64,000 nucleotides of DNA from CAYGTO01 sp964352815 (GCA_964352815.1 CAYGTO010000003.1:124001-188000); one strand, 5' to 3'; shown: positions 26,925 to 37,320, counted from the first letter of the stretch. Notes: generated by a model from the letters alone, not told the origin. Program-made: numbers and translations.

Positions 26925-28049
26925 TTATAAAGCGCTGTTATACTCGCCATAGCGTTTACGAGTCAAGGCAAGCATCATCCCCATGCCCAATGCTGTCGCC
27001 ATCACGGAAGAGCCGCCATAGCTGATAAAGGGCAGCGTCATGCCTTTAGCGGGCAGTAAGCTGACCGCCACGCCCATATTGATAAGCGCCTGAATTCCAA
27101 AGAGAGTTAGCAGGCCTGACACGGAGAGAATCACGAACAAATCATGCTCTTCATAAAGCTTGATAAAGCCGCGCAGCACGACAAAAGCGAACACACCCAC
27201 AATGATCAAACATAAGAGCAATCCGAATTCTTCTCCTGCAACAGCGAAAATAAAATCCGTATGCGAATCGGGGATGAAATGCTTTACAGTGCCTTCGCCT
27301 GGGCCCTGCCCTAGCACTCCGCCTTCGCGGAAGGCCTGAAGAGATTTCTCGACCTGATAATTATCGCCGCTTGATGGGTCGAGGAAGTGATCGATACGCC
27401 GTTTCACATGCGTAAAGCTATGATAGGCGAGCACACTGCCCGCAATCGCCGCAGCAATCAGCATAATGACCCAAAAGAACGGCATACCCGCGAGGAAGAA
27501 TTGCAAACCAAACATTGCGGTAACGGTCACCGTCATACCAAAGTCAGGTTGCAGCAACAGGAGCGCGGCAACAATCAAATAAAGCGCGATCGCAATACGG
27601 TATCCCGGAAAGCCTGGCGTACGCATACGCTCGCTGAACAGCCATGCCAAGAGCACAGCGAAGGCGGGTTTCAAAAATTCAGAGGGCTGAAGTGACAGGC
27701 CAGCAAAGCGAATCCAACGCACCGCCCCCTTATTTTCAAACCCAATAATCGGCAAAAGCATCATCGCCACCACCATCACTAAGAATACAAACACAGCGAG
27801 CCGCCGAATCGTTTGTACTTTCATCATGGACACGCAGACAAGCGTGGCAATCGCCATAGAAATAAACACCATCTGACGCCAGACAAAATGGAATGAATCA
27901 TGACCAATCCGCTCCGCCACGGCGGGGCTTGCTGCGGTCGTTAGCACGACCCCGAGGCTCATTAATACCATCAATGCGATCCAGGTCGGGCGATCAATCG
28001 TCCACCACCAACGCATCAAAAAGGAGGGGTCCCGCCTATCGGTATACAT
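26925..28049 (-). CDS. ftsW: Peptidoglycan glycosyltransferase FtsW
   Basis: 374 aa. SEDS-family septal glycan polymerase with about ten membrane helices. Family blocks: GAVRWIRFAGLSLQPSEFLK, the LLQPDFG motif, GPGEGTVKHFIPDSHTDFIF and SYGGSSVMA. Start at 28049 (MYTDRRDPS): GGAG lies 8 nt upstream and it overlaps the murD stop by 14 nt. The much longer ORF would overlap ~180 nt of murD with no supporting signal. Confidence 0.96.
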   Translation of the reverse strand: MYTDRRDPSFLMRWWWTIDRPTWIALMVLMSLGVVLTTAASPAVAERIGHDSFHFVWRQMVFISMAIATLVCVSMMKVQTIRRLAVFVFLVMVVAMMLLPIIGFENKGAVRWIRFAGLSLQPSEFLKPAFAVLLAWLFSERMRTPGFPGYRIAIALYLIVAALLLLQPDFGMTVTVTAMFGLQFFLAGMPFFWVIMLIAAAIAGSVLAYHSFTHVKRRIDHFLDPSSGDNYQVEKSLQAFREGGVLGQGPGEGTVKHFIPDSHTDFIFAVAGEEFGLLLCLIIVGVFAFVVLRGFIKLYEEHDLFVILSVSGLLTLFGIQALINMGVAVSLLPAKGMTLPFISYGGSSVMATALGMGMMLALTRKRYGEYNSAL

Positions 28050-29463
28050 GCTTCGCTCCGCTTTCTGTTTTGTTGGTCGAAATGTAATGCTCAACGTAAG
28101 AGATGAAGGCATCGCCCCGCATTTCAAAATTCGCAAATTGATCAAACGACGCGCAGGCTGGTGAAAGAAGCACCACGCACGATTGGCTGCTATCGACCAT
28201 GAAGGCATGCGCATCGGTGAGCGCTTGGCTACACGCCGCCTTTAGCGTATTCGCCTTCACATAGGGCGCTTTGCCTTCTAATGTCTTGGCAAACGCTTCC
28301 GTCGCCTCGCCAATCAAATAGGTGTTGCGCAGTTTTGAGAAATACGGTTCCAGCGGAGCAATACCCCCTTCCTTCGCGACACCGCCCGCAATCCAAAATA
28401 TGTTATCGAAACTCTCCAGCGCTTTCGCTGCCGCATCCGCGTTCGTCGCCTTCGAATCATTGACAAAATGAATGCTCTGATACGCACCCAAATACTGCAT
28501 CCGATGCGCAAGCCCAGGGAAGCTGTGCAACGCATCAACGATCACCTGGTGCGGAATGCCGGAAGCATAACATGCTGCATAGGCCGCTGCGACATTCTGA
28601 TGGTTATGCTTTCCTTGCAATGTTTTTAAATCTTGGAGCGGGATGAGTGGAAGAGAATCTTTCTCTAAATTATTGTTCAGCACATTGTTACGTATGTCGA
28701 TTCCGTTTCCCACCATCGTATCAACCGAAATCGGAATTACACGCTGTTTACGTGCCGAGATCAGCTCATGATATATGGCCTCACTGTATTCATCATCGAT
28801 CCCAATGATCGCAATATCGTCTTCCGTCTGGTTGGCAAACATTCTCTTCTTCGCTGCGATATACCCTGCCATATCGCCATGGCGATCAAGATGGTCTTCG
28901 CTTATGTTTAGCCATACCGCGATATTTGGCCGGAACGTATCAACAAGATCTAACTGGTAAGAAGACAGCTCGAGCACATAAGTGCCGCTCACAGTAATTG
29001 GCTTGAGCGATAACACCGGCTCACCGATATTACCGCCCATTTGTACACGCTTCTCTGCTGTCTTGAAAATGTGATGGATCAGCGCCGTGGTTGTCGACTT
29101 GCCATTCGTCCCCGTAACGCTGATATAACTCGCCTTGGGGCACGCCTGATAAAGCAATTCAATATCACCCAAAATTGGCAACTCATGATTATGCGCATAT
29201 TCAACCACCGGGTGCGGCGTGGGGTGTGTTAGCGGCACACCAGGGCTCATAATCACCGCCTCAATCGTATTCCACGGCATATGGTCTGGGTCTGCCACCC
29301 GGCCATATTGCTCATATTCCTGTTGTTCTTCGACGCTTAATTTATCATCCCAGAGATATAGCTCCGCAGCGGACTTCTTCATCGCTTCCGCTGTCGCATG
29401 ACCGCTTTTACCCAGCCCAATCAGTGCGTAATGTTTATGGCGCCAAAGGTCAGATTTGATCAT
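28036..29463 (-). CDS. murD: UDP-N-acetylmuramoylalanine--D-glutamate ligase
   Basis: 475 aa. Adds D-Glu. Motifs: ALIGLGKSGHAT (N-terminal), P-loop VTGTNGKSTTTAL, ELSSYQLDL, LNISEDHLDRHG and FVNDSKATNADA, then LLSPACASFDQF. It lies 3 nt after mraY and overlaps ftsW. Confidence 0.97.
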   Translation of the reverse strand: MIKSDLWRHKHYALIGLGKSGHATAEAMKKSAAELYLWDDKLSVEEQQEYEQYGRVADPDHMPWNTIEAVIMSPGVPLTHPTPHPVVEYAHNHELPILGDIELLYQACPKASYISVTGTNGKSTTTALIHHIFKTAEKRVQMGGNIGEPVLSLKPITVSGTYVLELSSYQLDLVDTFRPNIAVWLNISEDHLDRHGDMAGYIAAKKRMFANQTEDDIAIIGIDDEYSEAIYHELISARKQRVIPISVDTMVGNGIDIRNNVLNNNLEKDSLPLIPLQDLKTLQGKHNHQNVAAAYAACYASGIPHQVIVDALHSFPGLAHRMQYLGAYQSIHFVNDSKATNADAAAKALESFDNIFWIAGGVAKEGGIAPLEPYFSKLRNTYLIGEATEAFAKTLEGKAPYVKANTLKAACSQALTDAHAFMVDSSQSCVVLLSPACASFDQFANFEMRGDAFISYVEHYISTNKTESGAKHVYR

Positions 29464-29466
29464 GAT

Positions 29467-30555
29467 CTATCTCAACTTCAATGTGCTTAAGCCAATTAAT
29501 GCGAGCACCACAGCGATGATCCAAAAGCGAATCACAATAGTCGGTTCATGCCAGCCTTTCTTTTCGAAATGGTGGTGAATCGGCGCCATACGGAACACGC
29601 GCTTCCCGGTCAGCTTAAACGACGCCACCTGCACCATGACCGAGAGCGCTTCCATAACAAAAACACCGCCAATAATGGCGAGCACAATCTCATGCTTCGT
29701 AACAACACTGACACCACCCAGCGTTCCACCAAGCGCCAGTGAGCCGGTATCGCCCATGAACACCATGGCTGGCGGCGCATTATACCATAAGAAGCCGAGC
29801 CCAGCGCCAACTACCGCGGCACATAAGACCGCGAGCTCACCACTACCGGGAATCAAATTAATATGCAGATATTCCGAGTAAATTGCATTCCCCGAAACAT
29901 AGGCGATAATCCCGAAACTCGCCGCAGCAATCATGATCGGCACAATCGCAAGCCCATCGAGCCCGTCCGTGAGATTCACCGCATTCGATGCACCAACAAT
30001 CACAATCAGGGTGAAAGGAACATAGAGATAGCCGAGGTCAATCAGTAGATTCTTTACAAAGGGGAGAGACAAATGACTGTTAAATGCTGCGGGGACATGT
30101 TGCTGCATCCAATAGACTGCCGCAATGGAGAGAAGAATTTGTCCGAACAATTTTCCTTTTCCCGAGAGGCCTTTATGGTTCTGTTTCGTCACTTTCAAAT
30201 AGTCGTCGTAGAAACCCAGCGCGCCGAAACCAAGTGTGAGCAAGAGCACCATCCATATGAACGGGTTCTCAATATCCGCCCATAATATTGTCGATACGGT
30301 AAGTGAGATGAGCATCATCAGGCCGCCCATCGTCGGCGTTCCCTGCTTCGTCAGCAAATGTGATTCCGGCCCATCCTCACGAATAGGCTGCCCCTCGCGC
30401 TGCTTCTTTTTAAGCCAGCGAATCAGCGATGGACCAATACACAGCGAAAGAACGAGCGAGGTGAGTACCGCACCCCCGCTGCGAAAAGTGAGGTATTGAA
30501 ACAAGTTGAAGATCGCGTAATCTTCGGCATAGGGAAAGAGTAGTTGATAAAGCAT
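29467..30555 (-). CDS. mraY: Phospho-MurNAc-pentapeptide transferase MraY
   Basis: 362 aa. Makes lipid I on undecaprenyl phosphate. Polytopic (about ten helices). Motifs: GTPTMGGLM, the catalytic FYDDYLK, NLTDGLDGLA, FMGDTGSLALGG and the HHHFEKKGW histidine motif. Normal length. It lies 11 nt after murF. Confidence 0.98.
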   Translation of the reverse strand: MLYQLLFPYAEDYAIFNLFQYLTFRSGGAVLTSLVLSLCIGPSLIRWLKKKQREGQPIREDGPESHLLTKQGTPTMGGLMMLISLTVSTILWADIENPFIWMVLLLTLGFGALGFYDDYLKVTKQNHKGLSGKGKLFGQILLSIAAVYWMQQHVPAAFNSHLSLPFVKNLLIDLGYLYVPFTLIVIVGASNAVNLTDGLDGLAIVPIMIAAASFGIIAYVSGNAIYSEYLHINLIPGSGELAVLCAAVVGAGLGFLWYNAPPAMVFMGDTGSLALGGTLGGVSVVTKHEIVLAIIGGVFVMEALSVMVQVASFKLTGKRVFRMAPIHHHFEKKGWHEPTIVIRFWIIAVVLALIGLSTLKLR

Positions 30556-30566
30556 GCGTCTCCTCG

Positions 30567-32003
30567 TTATGCCTCTGTTTCGTAGTCTTCGACAAGTGCA
30601 GCATTGCGATCAATGGCTTCCACCACATCTCGCATCCGACTTCCGTTCGACCCTTTGACCAGTACAATATCACGATCCTGTAATTTCGCCACCGCTTTTG
30701 GTGCCAAACCCGCGGCGGTTTCATTATAGTCGCCGCGCATACTATCGGGCAGTTCGTCATACATGTGCTTCATCATTTGACCCGCCGCAAACACCAAATC
30801 GATCTGATTGTTGATCAGTGCAGGCACAAGCGCGAGATGCATCTCTTGCGCCTTATCTCCAAGCTCCAACATATCGCCTAGCACTGCGACAGTACGCGAA
30901 CCTTTCTCTTGCATCTTCAGCATATAGAGCTTTTCGAATGCCGCTTCCATTGCCACAGGGCTCGCATTATAGCTATCATCAATCAGTTTTAAACTGCCGC
31001 CCTTCACCTTTAACTTTGCGATCTTCCCGCGGCCATCTGGCTCTTGGAAGTTTGAGAGTGCCACGGCTGCTTTTGCAACATCGCCGTTCACTGCATCGAC
31101 CATGCCTAATACCGCAACGGACATTAGTCCCCAATGCTTCCCAACCGCCGCAAGGCTATAACTCAAGCGCGTCTCACCAACCACCGCATGCACTTCAGAG
31201 ATAAGCCCTTCGCCGCGCTCATCGAAATGATATTGCTTCATCTGACATTGCGCTTCCTCCGTTGATCCAAAGGAACGGATATCACAAAGCCCTTTTGTTT
31301 TAGCATTGGCGTTAACACGGTCATAATGCGGGTTGTCCGCATTAATAAACGCCACGCCTTTATCGCTCATACCATCAAAGATTTCTGACTTCGCATCCGC
31401 AATCCCCTCGACGGAATCGAAGAATTCTATGTGTACTGCATCCACAGTCGTGATCACAGCCACATCAGGCTTGACCCACTGACTAAGCTGTGAAATTTCA
31501 CCCGCATGATTCATACCCATTTCGATCACCGCATAATCGACTTTCTCTGGCATATTCGCGAGCGTCAGTGGCACGCCCAAATGGTTATTCAAATTGCCTT
31601 TTGTCGCGTACACATCACCCAATGCCGACAGGGCGCATGACAACATTTCCTTACACCCTGTTTTGCCAACACTCCCGGTAATTCCGAGGAACGTTGCATC
31701 ACTTCTACTGCGCGCATAGACACCCAATTGCTGCAGCGCCACTTCCGTATCATCCACCATGATGCATTGCTGCGCATCTACCCCCTCAGCAGGCTGCGAA
31801 ACGATTACGGCAACCGCGCCGCTCTCAATCGCATCTTTAGCATAGTCATGACCATCAAACCGCTCGCCTTTCAGCGCTACAAACAGGTCTCCTGGCGCCA
31901 CCGTCCGGCTGTCAATCGACACTCCCGTTGCTTGCCAATCTCCTTCACAGTTCACAGATAATGCGGCTGCTACATCCTCTGCATTCCATCGCGTTTTAAC
32001 CAT
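30567..32003 (-). CDS. murF: UDP-MurNAc-tripeptide--D-Ala-D-Ala ligase
   Basis: 478 aa. Adds D-Ala-D-Ala to UDP-MurNAc-tripeptide. Motifs: SIDSRTVAPGDLFVAL, P-loop ITGSVGKTGCKEML (unusual GC after GKT, where TT is common), EMGMNHAGEI and DDSYNASPVAM. Overlaps murE by 8 nt. Confidence 0.97.
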   Translation of the reverse strand: MVKTRWNAEDVAAALSVNCEGDWQATGVSIDSRTVAPGDLFVALKGERFDGHDYAKDAIESGAVAVIVSQPAEGVDAQQCIMVDDTEVALQQLGVYARSRSDATFLGITGSVGKTGCKEMLSCALSALGDVYATKGNLNNHLGVPLTLANMPEKVDYAVIEMGMNHAGEISQLSQWVKPDVAVITTVDAVHIEFFDSVEGIADAKSEIFDGMSDKGVAFINADNPHYDRVNANAKTKGLCDIRSFGSTEEAQCQMKQYHFDERGEGLISEVHAVVGETRLSYSLAAVGKHWGLMSVAVLGMVDAVNGDVAKAAVALSNFQEPDGRGKIAKLKVKGGSLKLIDDSYNASPVAMEAAFEKLYMLKMQEKGSRTVAVLGDMLELGDKAQEMHLALVPALINNQIDLVFAAGQMMKHMYDELPDSMRGDYNETAAGLAPKAVAKLQDRDIVLVKGSNGSRMRDVVEAIDRNAALVEDYETEA

Positions 32004-33495
32004 GATTCACACACTCCTTGATAATTTCTGCATCGTTAAAATGAGTTCGCTCGCCGTGAACTTCTTGATAGGTCTCATGCCCTTTACCCGCGACCACTAA
32101 AAGATCGCCCGCTTCTAATGCGTGCACTGCTTGGGTGATTGCTTCTTTACGATCACCAATATCCTGAACGTCAGCTGACCCTTGCACCTGCGCGGCACCT
32201 TGCATGATAGCAGCACGAATCAACTCGGGGTCTTCACTACGCGGATTATCGTCGGTAATGGTCACCACATCTGCATGCTGCGCCGCAATATTTCCCATCA
32301 CTTCACGTTTCTCAACATCACGATTACCCCCGCAACCGAACACCACATGCAACCGCTTCTGCGTGTGATGACGCAGCGACGTCAGGATCGTTTCGAGCGC
32401 GTCTGGCGTATGCGCATAATCGACGAAAAGCGATGCGCCTAACGCATGTGTCGCAACCTTCTCAAGCCGACCAGTCACTCCTTGCAACTGCGCAACGTGC
32501 GGCACCATGTCTTCAGCACTGAACCCGGCATGATGGGCAAGCCCAAGCGCCGCGAGCACATTTTCCATCTGGAACAAGCCAAAGAGCGGAACACTCACCT
32601 CATGTCGCTCACCGAAGATATTCAATGTCGCGTCCAGGCCTTCAGCAGTCGCATGCAGCGCTTCTACACGGAAATCATTCCCTTCTTTCCCATACGTCAA
32701 CATGTCGAAGCCAGCATCCATACATTGCTGAATCACATAGTCACTCACCTTACTGTCCGCATTGATCACGCAGCGTTTTGCAACATAATTCTGATCCAAA
32801 AACAAGCGCATCTTAGCTGCTAAGTATGCTTCTTCTGTTTTATGATAATCAAGATGGTCGTGTGTCAAATTGGTGAAAGCCGTTGCCGTCCATACCACAC
32901 CATCTAATCGGTGTTGATCGAGCCCATGACTCGATGCTTCAATCGCTACATTATCAATATCATGCTGCGTGCATTGCTGCAGCATATGATGCAATGAAAT
33001 AGGGTCTGGTGAGGTGTTCAGCGCAGCAAATTTCTGATCAAACGCAGGGTCACCTGTCTCCACCCCAATCGTTCCAATTGAAGCAGACTTACGCCCCGCT
33101 AACGTGCAGAGCTGACGGTAAAATGACACCACCGAACTCTTCCCGTTCGTCCCTGTTACACCAACCATGGTGCGAGGTTGAGGTTTAAAGAACGCTGCCG
33201 CGAGACGTGCAATGGCTGCACGATCATTCGCAACCTCAACCACCGGAATCGGCGGAGAGGATAGTAGCCTACCTTCACGTACTAAGATTGCTGCTGCACC
33301 TTTCTCGATGGCTGCATCCACATACTCCACACCATCGCTTTCCGTGCCGCGAATGGCTGCGAATAAATTACCTGGCTCCACTTTCCGAGAGTCCAAAGCT
33401 AAGCCCGTCAACGTCACATCCTCTACGCATTTCGGCGCAATCATCGTTTCATGCAACAAACGGTTCAGGGAATGGTTAGCGCGGCTCATAATCAC
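31996..33495 (-). CDS. murE: UDP-MurNAc-tripeptide synthetase MurE
   Basis: 499 aa. Adds the third amino acid. DNPRSEDP (the DNPR motif) indicates meso-diaminopimelate as substrate. Other motifs: LDSRKVEPGNLFAAIRG, P-loop GTNGKSSVVSF, HDHLDYH. Overlaps the ftsI stop by about 20 nt. An ATG two codons downstream is also possible. Confidence 0.97.
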   Translation of the reverse strand: MIMSRANHSLNRLLHETMIAPKCVEDVTLTGLALDSRKVEPGNLFAAIRGTESDGVEYVDAAIEKGAAAILVREGRLLSSPPIPVVEVANDRAAIARLAAAFFKPQPRTMVGVTGTNGKSSVVSFYRQLCTLAGRKSASIGTIGVETGDPAFDQKFAALNTSPDPISLHHMLQQCTQHDIDNVAIEASSHGLDQHRLDGVVWTATAFTNLTHDHLDYHKTEEAYLAAKMRLFLDQNYVAKRCVINADSKVSDYVIQQCMDAGFDMLTYGKEGNDFRVEALHATAEGLDATLNIFGERHEVSVPLFGLFQMENVLAALGLAHHAGFSAEDMVPHVAQLQGVTGRLEKVATHALGASLFVDYAHTPDALETILTSLRHHTQKRLHVVFGCGGNRDVEKREVMGNIAAQHADVVTITDDNPRSEDPELIRAAIMQGAAQVQGSADVQDIGDRKEAITQAVHALEAGDLLVVAGKGHETYQEVHGERTHFNDAEIIKECVNHG

Positions 33496-35308
33496 CTCGC
33501 AACGTGGCCTGAATCAATTGGGCTTGCTGCGGGCGAGTGGCTGGCTGTTTCTCAGTCTGGCGGACCATCTGGAACGGCTCTTTTTTCTCGGGTTCAATTT
33601 CAATGATCGGCTGCACACCAAGGAGCGGTGCAACGCGTTCGATAATCTTTCCTGCGGTTGGCACAGCGGTCCACCCCGCCGTGGCATACCCGAAGGTTTT
33701 CTTGGTGCCACGCGGCTCATCGAGCATCGTCACCAACACATATTTCGGTTGATCTGTTGGGAATACCGACACAAATGATGTCACCATATCCTTATGCTGG
33801 TAACTTCCATTTTTGAACTTTTCTGCCGTTCCAGTTTTCCCGCCGACGCGATACCCTTTAACATTCGCCTTTGACGCGGTACCCTCTTCGACCACCATGC
33901 GCAGCATTTTACTGATATTGCGCGATGCTTCTTCACTAATAATCCGCTCACCTTTTACGGAGGCCTTTTCTGTTTTCTGCAGCGTCAATGACAGCGATTC
34001 GCCGCCGCGCACCAACGTACCAATCGCTTTCACCATATGCAGCGGCGACACAGAAATACCATGCCCATAGGACACCGTCATCATACTAATATCACGCCAC
34101 TTTTTCGGTGTCATCGGGTTTGCGCGCTCTGGCAATTCAATCGTTACAGGCTCGAACAAGCCGAGCTTTTTAAGGAAAGATTGCTGCTTCTCCGCGCCGA
34201 CATCCATCGCAATTTTTACCGTTCCAATGTTCGACGATTGCGCAAAAATATCTGCAACACTATGCCATCCTTTCATCGGGTGATGGTCATTAATCGTATA
34301 GCCCGCCACGCGAATCGGGTCAGAAATATCGTAGCCCTGATAGGGTGTAATCACCTCATGATGCAGCCCCATCGCGACCGTGAACGTTTTGAAGGTCGAG
34401 CCCATCTCATACACACCAAGCGTCGCACGATTGAACATGGCTTGCTCCGATGCGTCCGATGGACGGTTCGGATTAAACGATGGCAAGCTCGAAAGCGCGA
34501 TGACCTCACCGTTATGAATATCGGCAAGTACTGCGGTTGCGCCAATTGCTTTAAACTCTTTCATCGCTGCCTGAAGTTCTTCATGCACCACCGTTTGCGC
34601 ACTTACGTCAATCGATAAGGCAAGCGCTTCATCGGCGTAAGGCGAAGATAAGGTTTCATCGAAATATTTTTCCACGCCGGATAGGCCCTGATTATCAATC
34701 CCGACATAGCCCAGCACATGCGCCAAGATATCACCGTACGGATAAACACGCTTAGAATCTGGCTCAAAGAACAGCCCGGCAACCCCGAGTGCATTGACCT
34801 TTTCTTGTTCTTCTGGTGTAAGGTGACGTTTGATGTAAGAGAATTTAGACTCGCGCGATAGGCTATTTAGCAGCACCTCTTTCGACAGCTCCGGCAAGAT
34901 ACGGTGCAGTTGCGTTATCACCCATTCTTTATCACGGATAAGCTGTGGGTTCGCGACCAATGAAGCCGTGCGAATATTATCGGCAAGCACATTACCACGG
35001 CGATCGACAATCGCATGACGCACTTTCAACTCTTTTTGCTGCGCCGCAATGACCTTCTCAGTCTCGCCATCACTGCTTAGTAAAAGCTGCGGGTTCGTGA
35101 CTAACTGCTTGAACGGAATCGCACCCACCGGCATCAGACTGACTTCGAGCACACGAATCGCTAACGCCGCATAACTCAGTGCAAACACCATGATCACGCA
35201 TACGATGCGGATACGCCCTTGATCGATGATACGTTTGGATGTGCTCTCACCATGAATCACATATTCTTTCGGGCGCCGACGCGATTCATATGCGTGCTGC
35301 CAGCGCAT
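33476..35308 (-). CDS. ftsI: Division-specific transpeptidase FtsI (PBP3)
   Basis: 610 aa. Septal class B penicillin-binding protein. One N-terminal membrane helix (~residues 33-53), the PBP dimer domain, then the transpeptidase triad EMGSTFK (active Ser), SSN (in FAQSSNIG) and KTGT (in VGGKTGTAEK). An extended C-terminus rich in Glu, Pro and Gln (after VAPLLGVQPI) goes beyond the usual end. The ATG shares one base with the ftsL stop (TGATG). Confidence 0.97.
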   Translation of the reverse strand: MRWQHAYESRRRPKEYVIHGESTSKRIIDQGRIRIVCVIMVFALSYAALAIRVLEVSLMPVGAIPFKQLVTNPQLLLSSDGETEKVIAAQQKELKVRHAIVDRRGNVLADNIRTASLVANPQLIRDKEWVITQLHRILPELSKEVLLNSLSRESKFSYIKRHLTPEEQEKVNALGVAGLFFEPDSKRVYPYGDILAHVLGYVGIDNQGLSGVEKYFDETLSSPYADEALALSIDVSAQTVVHEELQAAMKEFKAIGATAVLADIHNGEVIALSSLPSFNPNRPSDASEQAMFNRATLGVYEMGSTFKTFTVAMGLHHEVITPYQGYDISDPIRVAGYTINDHHPMKGWHSVADIFAQSSNIGTVKIAMDVGAEKQQSFLKKLGLFEPVTIELPERANPMTPKKWRDISMMTVSYGHGISVSPLHMVKAIGTLVRGGESLSLTLQKTEKASVKGERIISEEASRNISKMLRMVVEEGTASKANVKGYRVGGKTGTAEKFKNGSYQHKDMVTSFVSVFPTDQPKYVLVTMLDEPRGTKKTFGYATAGWTAVPTAGKIIERVAPLLGVQPIIEIEPEKKEPFQMVRQTEKQPATRPQQAQLIQATLRGDYEPR

Positions 35309-35628
35309 CAGCGAACTCCCTCATCCGCCTGCGCGACATGCTCACCTTTTTGCTGCAATGGCAGCACTGAGATTTCTACCACACGCTCTGCATTCATCGG
35401 CTTCATGGGAAGCAGTGCATTCGACAAACGCCGCAAACGTGACGGGTGATTAAGCGCTGCCCACTCAAGCGTTAACATTGAAAGCGATTCTTTCTCATGG
35501 TGCAGCTGATCTTCCAGAGCAAGGTTCGCTTGGCGCAACTCTTCCACCTGATACTTCACCATATACAGACCATAGGCCGCGACGGCGAAGACGATAACCC
35601 AGCTCAACATGTTAAATTTCATACTCAT
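35308..35628 (-). CDS. ftsL: Cell division protein FtsL
   Basis: 106 aa. Small bitopic divisome protein. One membrane helix at ~6-24, then a coiled coil (VEELRQANLALEDQLHHEKE), then the LTLEWAALNHPSRLRRL block typical of alphaproteobacterial FtsL. Overlaps rsmH (ATGA) and ftsI (1 nt). Confidence 0.9.
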   Translation of the reverse strand: MSMKFNMLSWVIVFAVAAYGLYMVKYQVEELRQANLALEDQLHHEKESLSMLTLEWAALNHPSRLRRLSNALLPMKPMNAERVVEISVLPLQQKGEHVAQADEGVR

Positions 35629-36608
35629 GCCGCCACCTCTAATTTACGCGCCGCGCGCAATTTGGCAGAACGTGCACGCGGGTTTGCGCGTGACTCTTCA
35701 TCGCTGGCAAGCATCGCTTTCTTATTGATCAGCGCCAATTCCAACACATTCTCATTCGCCGGCATATCCGGTAAATGGCGCGACACACCGCCGCCCGTCT
35801 GCTCACTATGGTCTTTGAAAAACCGCTTCACGATCCGGTCTTCGAGCGAATGGAACGTCACCACCACCAGCCGGCCACCCGGCTTCAGAAGTGACTTTGC
35901 CGCTTCGAGCCCGCGCTGCACTTCGCCCAGCTCATCATTCACCGCGATGCGCAACGCCTGAAATGTTTTGGTTGCCGGATCGGTTTTCCCGCCCTTATTA
36001 CCAATCGCTTTGCTGACAATTTCTGAAAGCTGTAGCGTCCGCTCAATCGGCTGCTCATTACGCGCCGCAACGATTGCCTTTGCAATTCGGCGCGAGGCAC
36101 GCTCTTCACCATACAGATAAATCAGATCAGCCAGCTCTTTTTCTGGAAGCGTATTAACCAATTCTGATGCGCTACGCGTCGCCACCGCATCTCCGTTTTC
36201 TCCCGCCATGCGCATATCGAGTGGCCCGTCTTTCTGAAAGGAAAAGCCACGTTCCGCCTGATCAATCTGCATGGACGAGACCCCGAGATCCATCACCACC
36301 CCATCGATGGATTCAATCCCATGCGCGGCCAACAAAGCAACCATATCACTGAAACAGCCAGAACAAAAAAGAAAGCGCCCGGGAAAATCCCGGGCAAGCG
36401 CTTCGGCAAGCATCACTACATTCGGATCACGATCGATCGCGATCACCGTGCACTGCGCCGCATTCAGCAGCGCGCGCGTATATCCTCCAGCGCCAAAGGT
36501 CGCATCGAGATAGGTCTCATCATCGGCTGGCGCCAATGTTTCCAACACCTCTGGCAACATCACCGGCACGTGCCCACCGGAATCTGATGTCTGCTCTAGC
36601 TCTCTCAC
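35625..36608 (-). CDS. rsmH: 16S rRNA m4C1402 methyltransferase RsmH
   Basis: 327 aa. Motifs: HVPVMLPEVL (N-terminal), LDATFGAGGYTRALL (SAM motif I), GVVMDLGVSSMQID, GPLDMRM, TFQALRIAVNDEL and VVTFHSLEDRIVK. Usual second gene of the dcw cluster, 30 nt after mraZ. Confidence 0.97.
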   Translation of the reverse strand: MRELEQTSDSGGHVPVMLPEVLETLAPADDETYLDATFGAGGYTRALLNAAQCTVIAIDRDPNVVMLAEALARDFPGRFLFCSGCFSDMVALLAAHGIESIDGVVMDLGVSSMQIDQAERGFSFQKDGPLDMRMAGENGDAVATRSASELVNTLPEKELADLIYLYGEERASRRIAKAIVAARNEQPIERTLQLSEIVSKAIGNKGGKTDPATKTFQALRIAVNDELGEVQRGLEAAKSLLKPGGRLVVVTFHSLEDRIVKRFFKDHSEQTGGGVSRHLPDMPANENVLELALINKKAMLASDEESRANPRARSAKLRAARKLEVAA

Positions 36609-36638
36609 CCGTGTCGCCCCTGGTCATTGACTGACCCG

Positions 36639-37103
36639 TTAGCTGTTATTCGTTTCGCGCCGCGACTTCATACTTCCGCGCCGCTCTTTGGCAAGCGCTC
36701 TTGCCGCTGCCGCATAGTCTTTAAAGGTCTCTGGCTGCCAAATTTCGAAGGTCTCCCCCTTCCCTACGAACACGGCCTGAGCCTCAATCTTCATTTCTTC
36801 CAGCAATGGTTCGGGCAACATCACACGCCCCTCACCATCAAAGCTTAACTGCACCGACCCGCCCATAATCGCGGTGGCAAACGCATCACGCTCTTCTGAA
36901 AACGGGTCGAGCGATTCAATCTGCGCATGCAGCTTTTCAATTCGGTCCATCCCGCACGCTTCAATGCACGGGTTGACGAAAGACGGATAGACAATGATGC
37001 CGCTGAAATGCTGATGCTGAAGCGCACTGCGAAATTGCGCCGGCACCGACACTCGGCCCTTCTTGTCGATCTTTTTTTCAAATGTGGAGAGGAACAACCC
37101 CAT
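36639..37103 (-). CDS. mraZ: Transcriptional regulator MraZ
   Basis: 154 aa. AbrB-fold DNA-binding protein that represses its own dcw promoter. Two SpoVT/AbrB-like repeats: FEKKIDKKGRVSVPAQFR (N-terminal) and LSFDGEGRVMLPEPLLEE (centre). I chose the ATG at 37103; the ORF also allows the GTG directly before it. AAGGCGGG lies upstream. First gene of the cluster, with a ~245-nt leader that contains a C-type palindrome. Confidence 0.95.
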   Translation of the reverse strand: MGLFLSTFEKKIDKKGRVSVPAQFRSALQHQHFSGIIVYPSFVNPCIEACGMDRIEKLHAQIESLDPFSEERDAFATAIMGGSVQLSFDGEGRVMLPEPLLEEMKIEAQAVFVGKGETFEIWQPETFKDYAAAARALAKERRGSMKSRRETNNS

Positions 37104-37153
37104 CACATCCCGCCTTTCATTTGCTTCGAGCGCCAGAATGTTCGCGTTATTCT

Positions 37154-37238
37154 CGTCATCTCGAACACTGCAAGCTTTGGCGAAGCAGTGGAGAGATCTT
37201 AGATTTCTCGTCGCGCTCCGCGCTCACTCGAAATGACG
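37154..37238 (-). repeat. C-type palindrome, copy 3 (mraZ leader)
   Basis: 85 bp bounded by CGTCATCTCGA and TCGAAATGACG, with internal self-complementary segments. It lies between the predicted mraZ start site (~37348) and the mraZ ATG, so it would be transcribed in the 5' leader of the dcw mRNA. Confidence 0.75.
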
Positions 37239-37320
37239 ATCTATGTTTCGTGAGATTCTGCTTTGCGCGGCACCCCGCCATTTCCTTCAAAGCCATCCTC
37301 TTCTATCCGCGACACCATTC

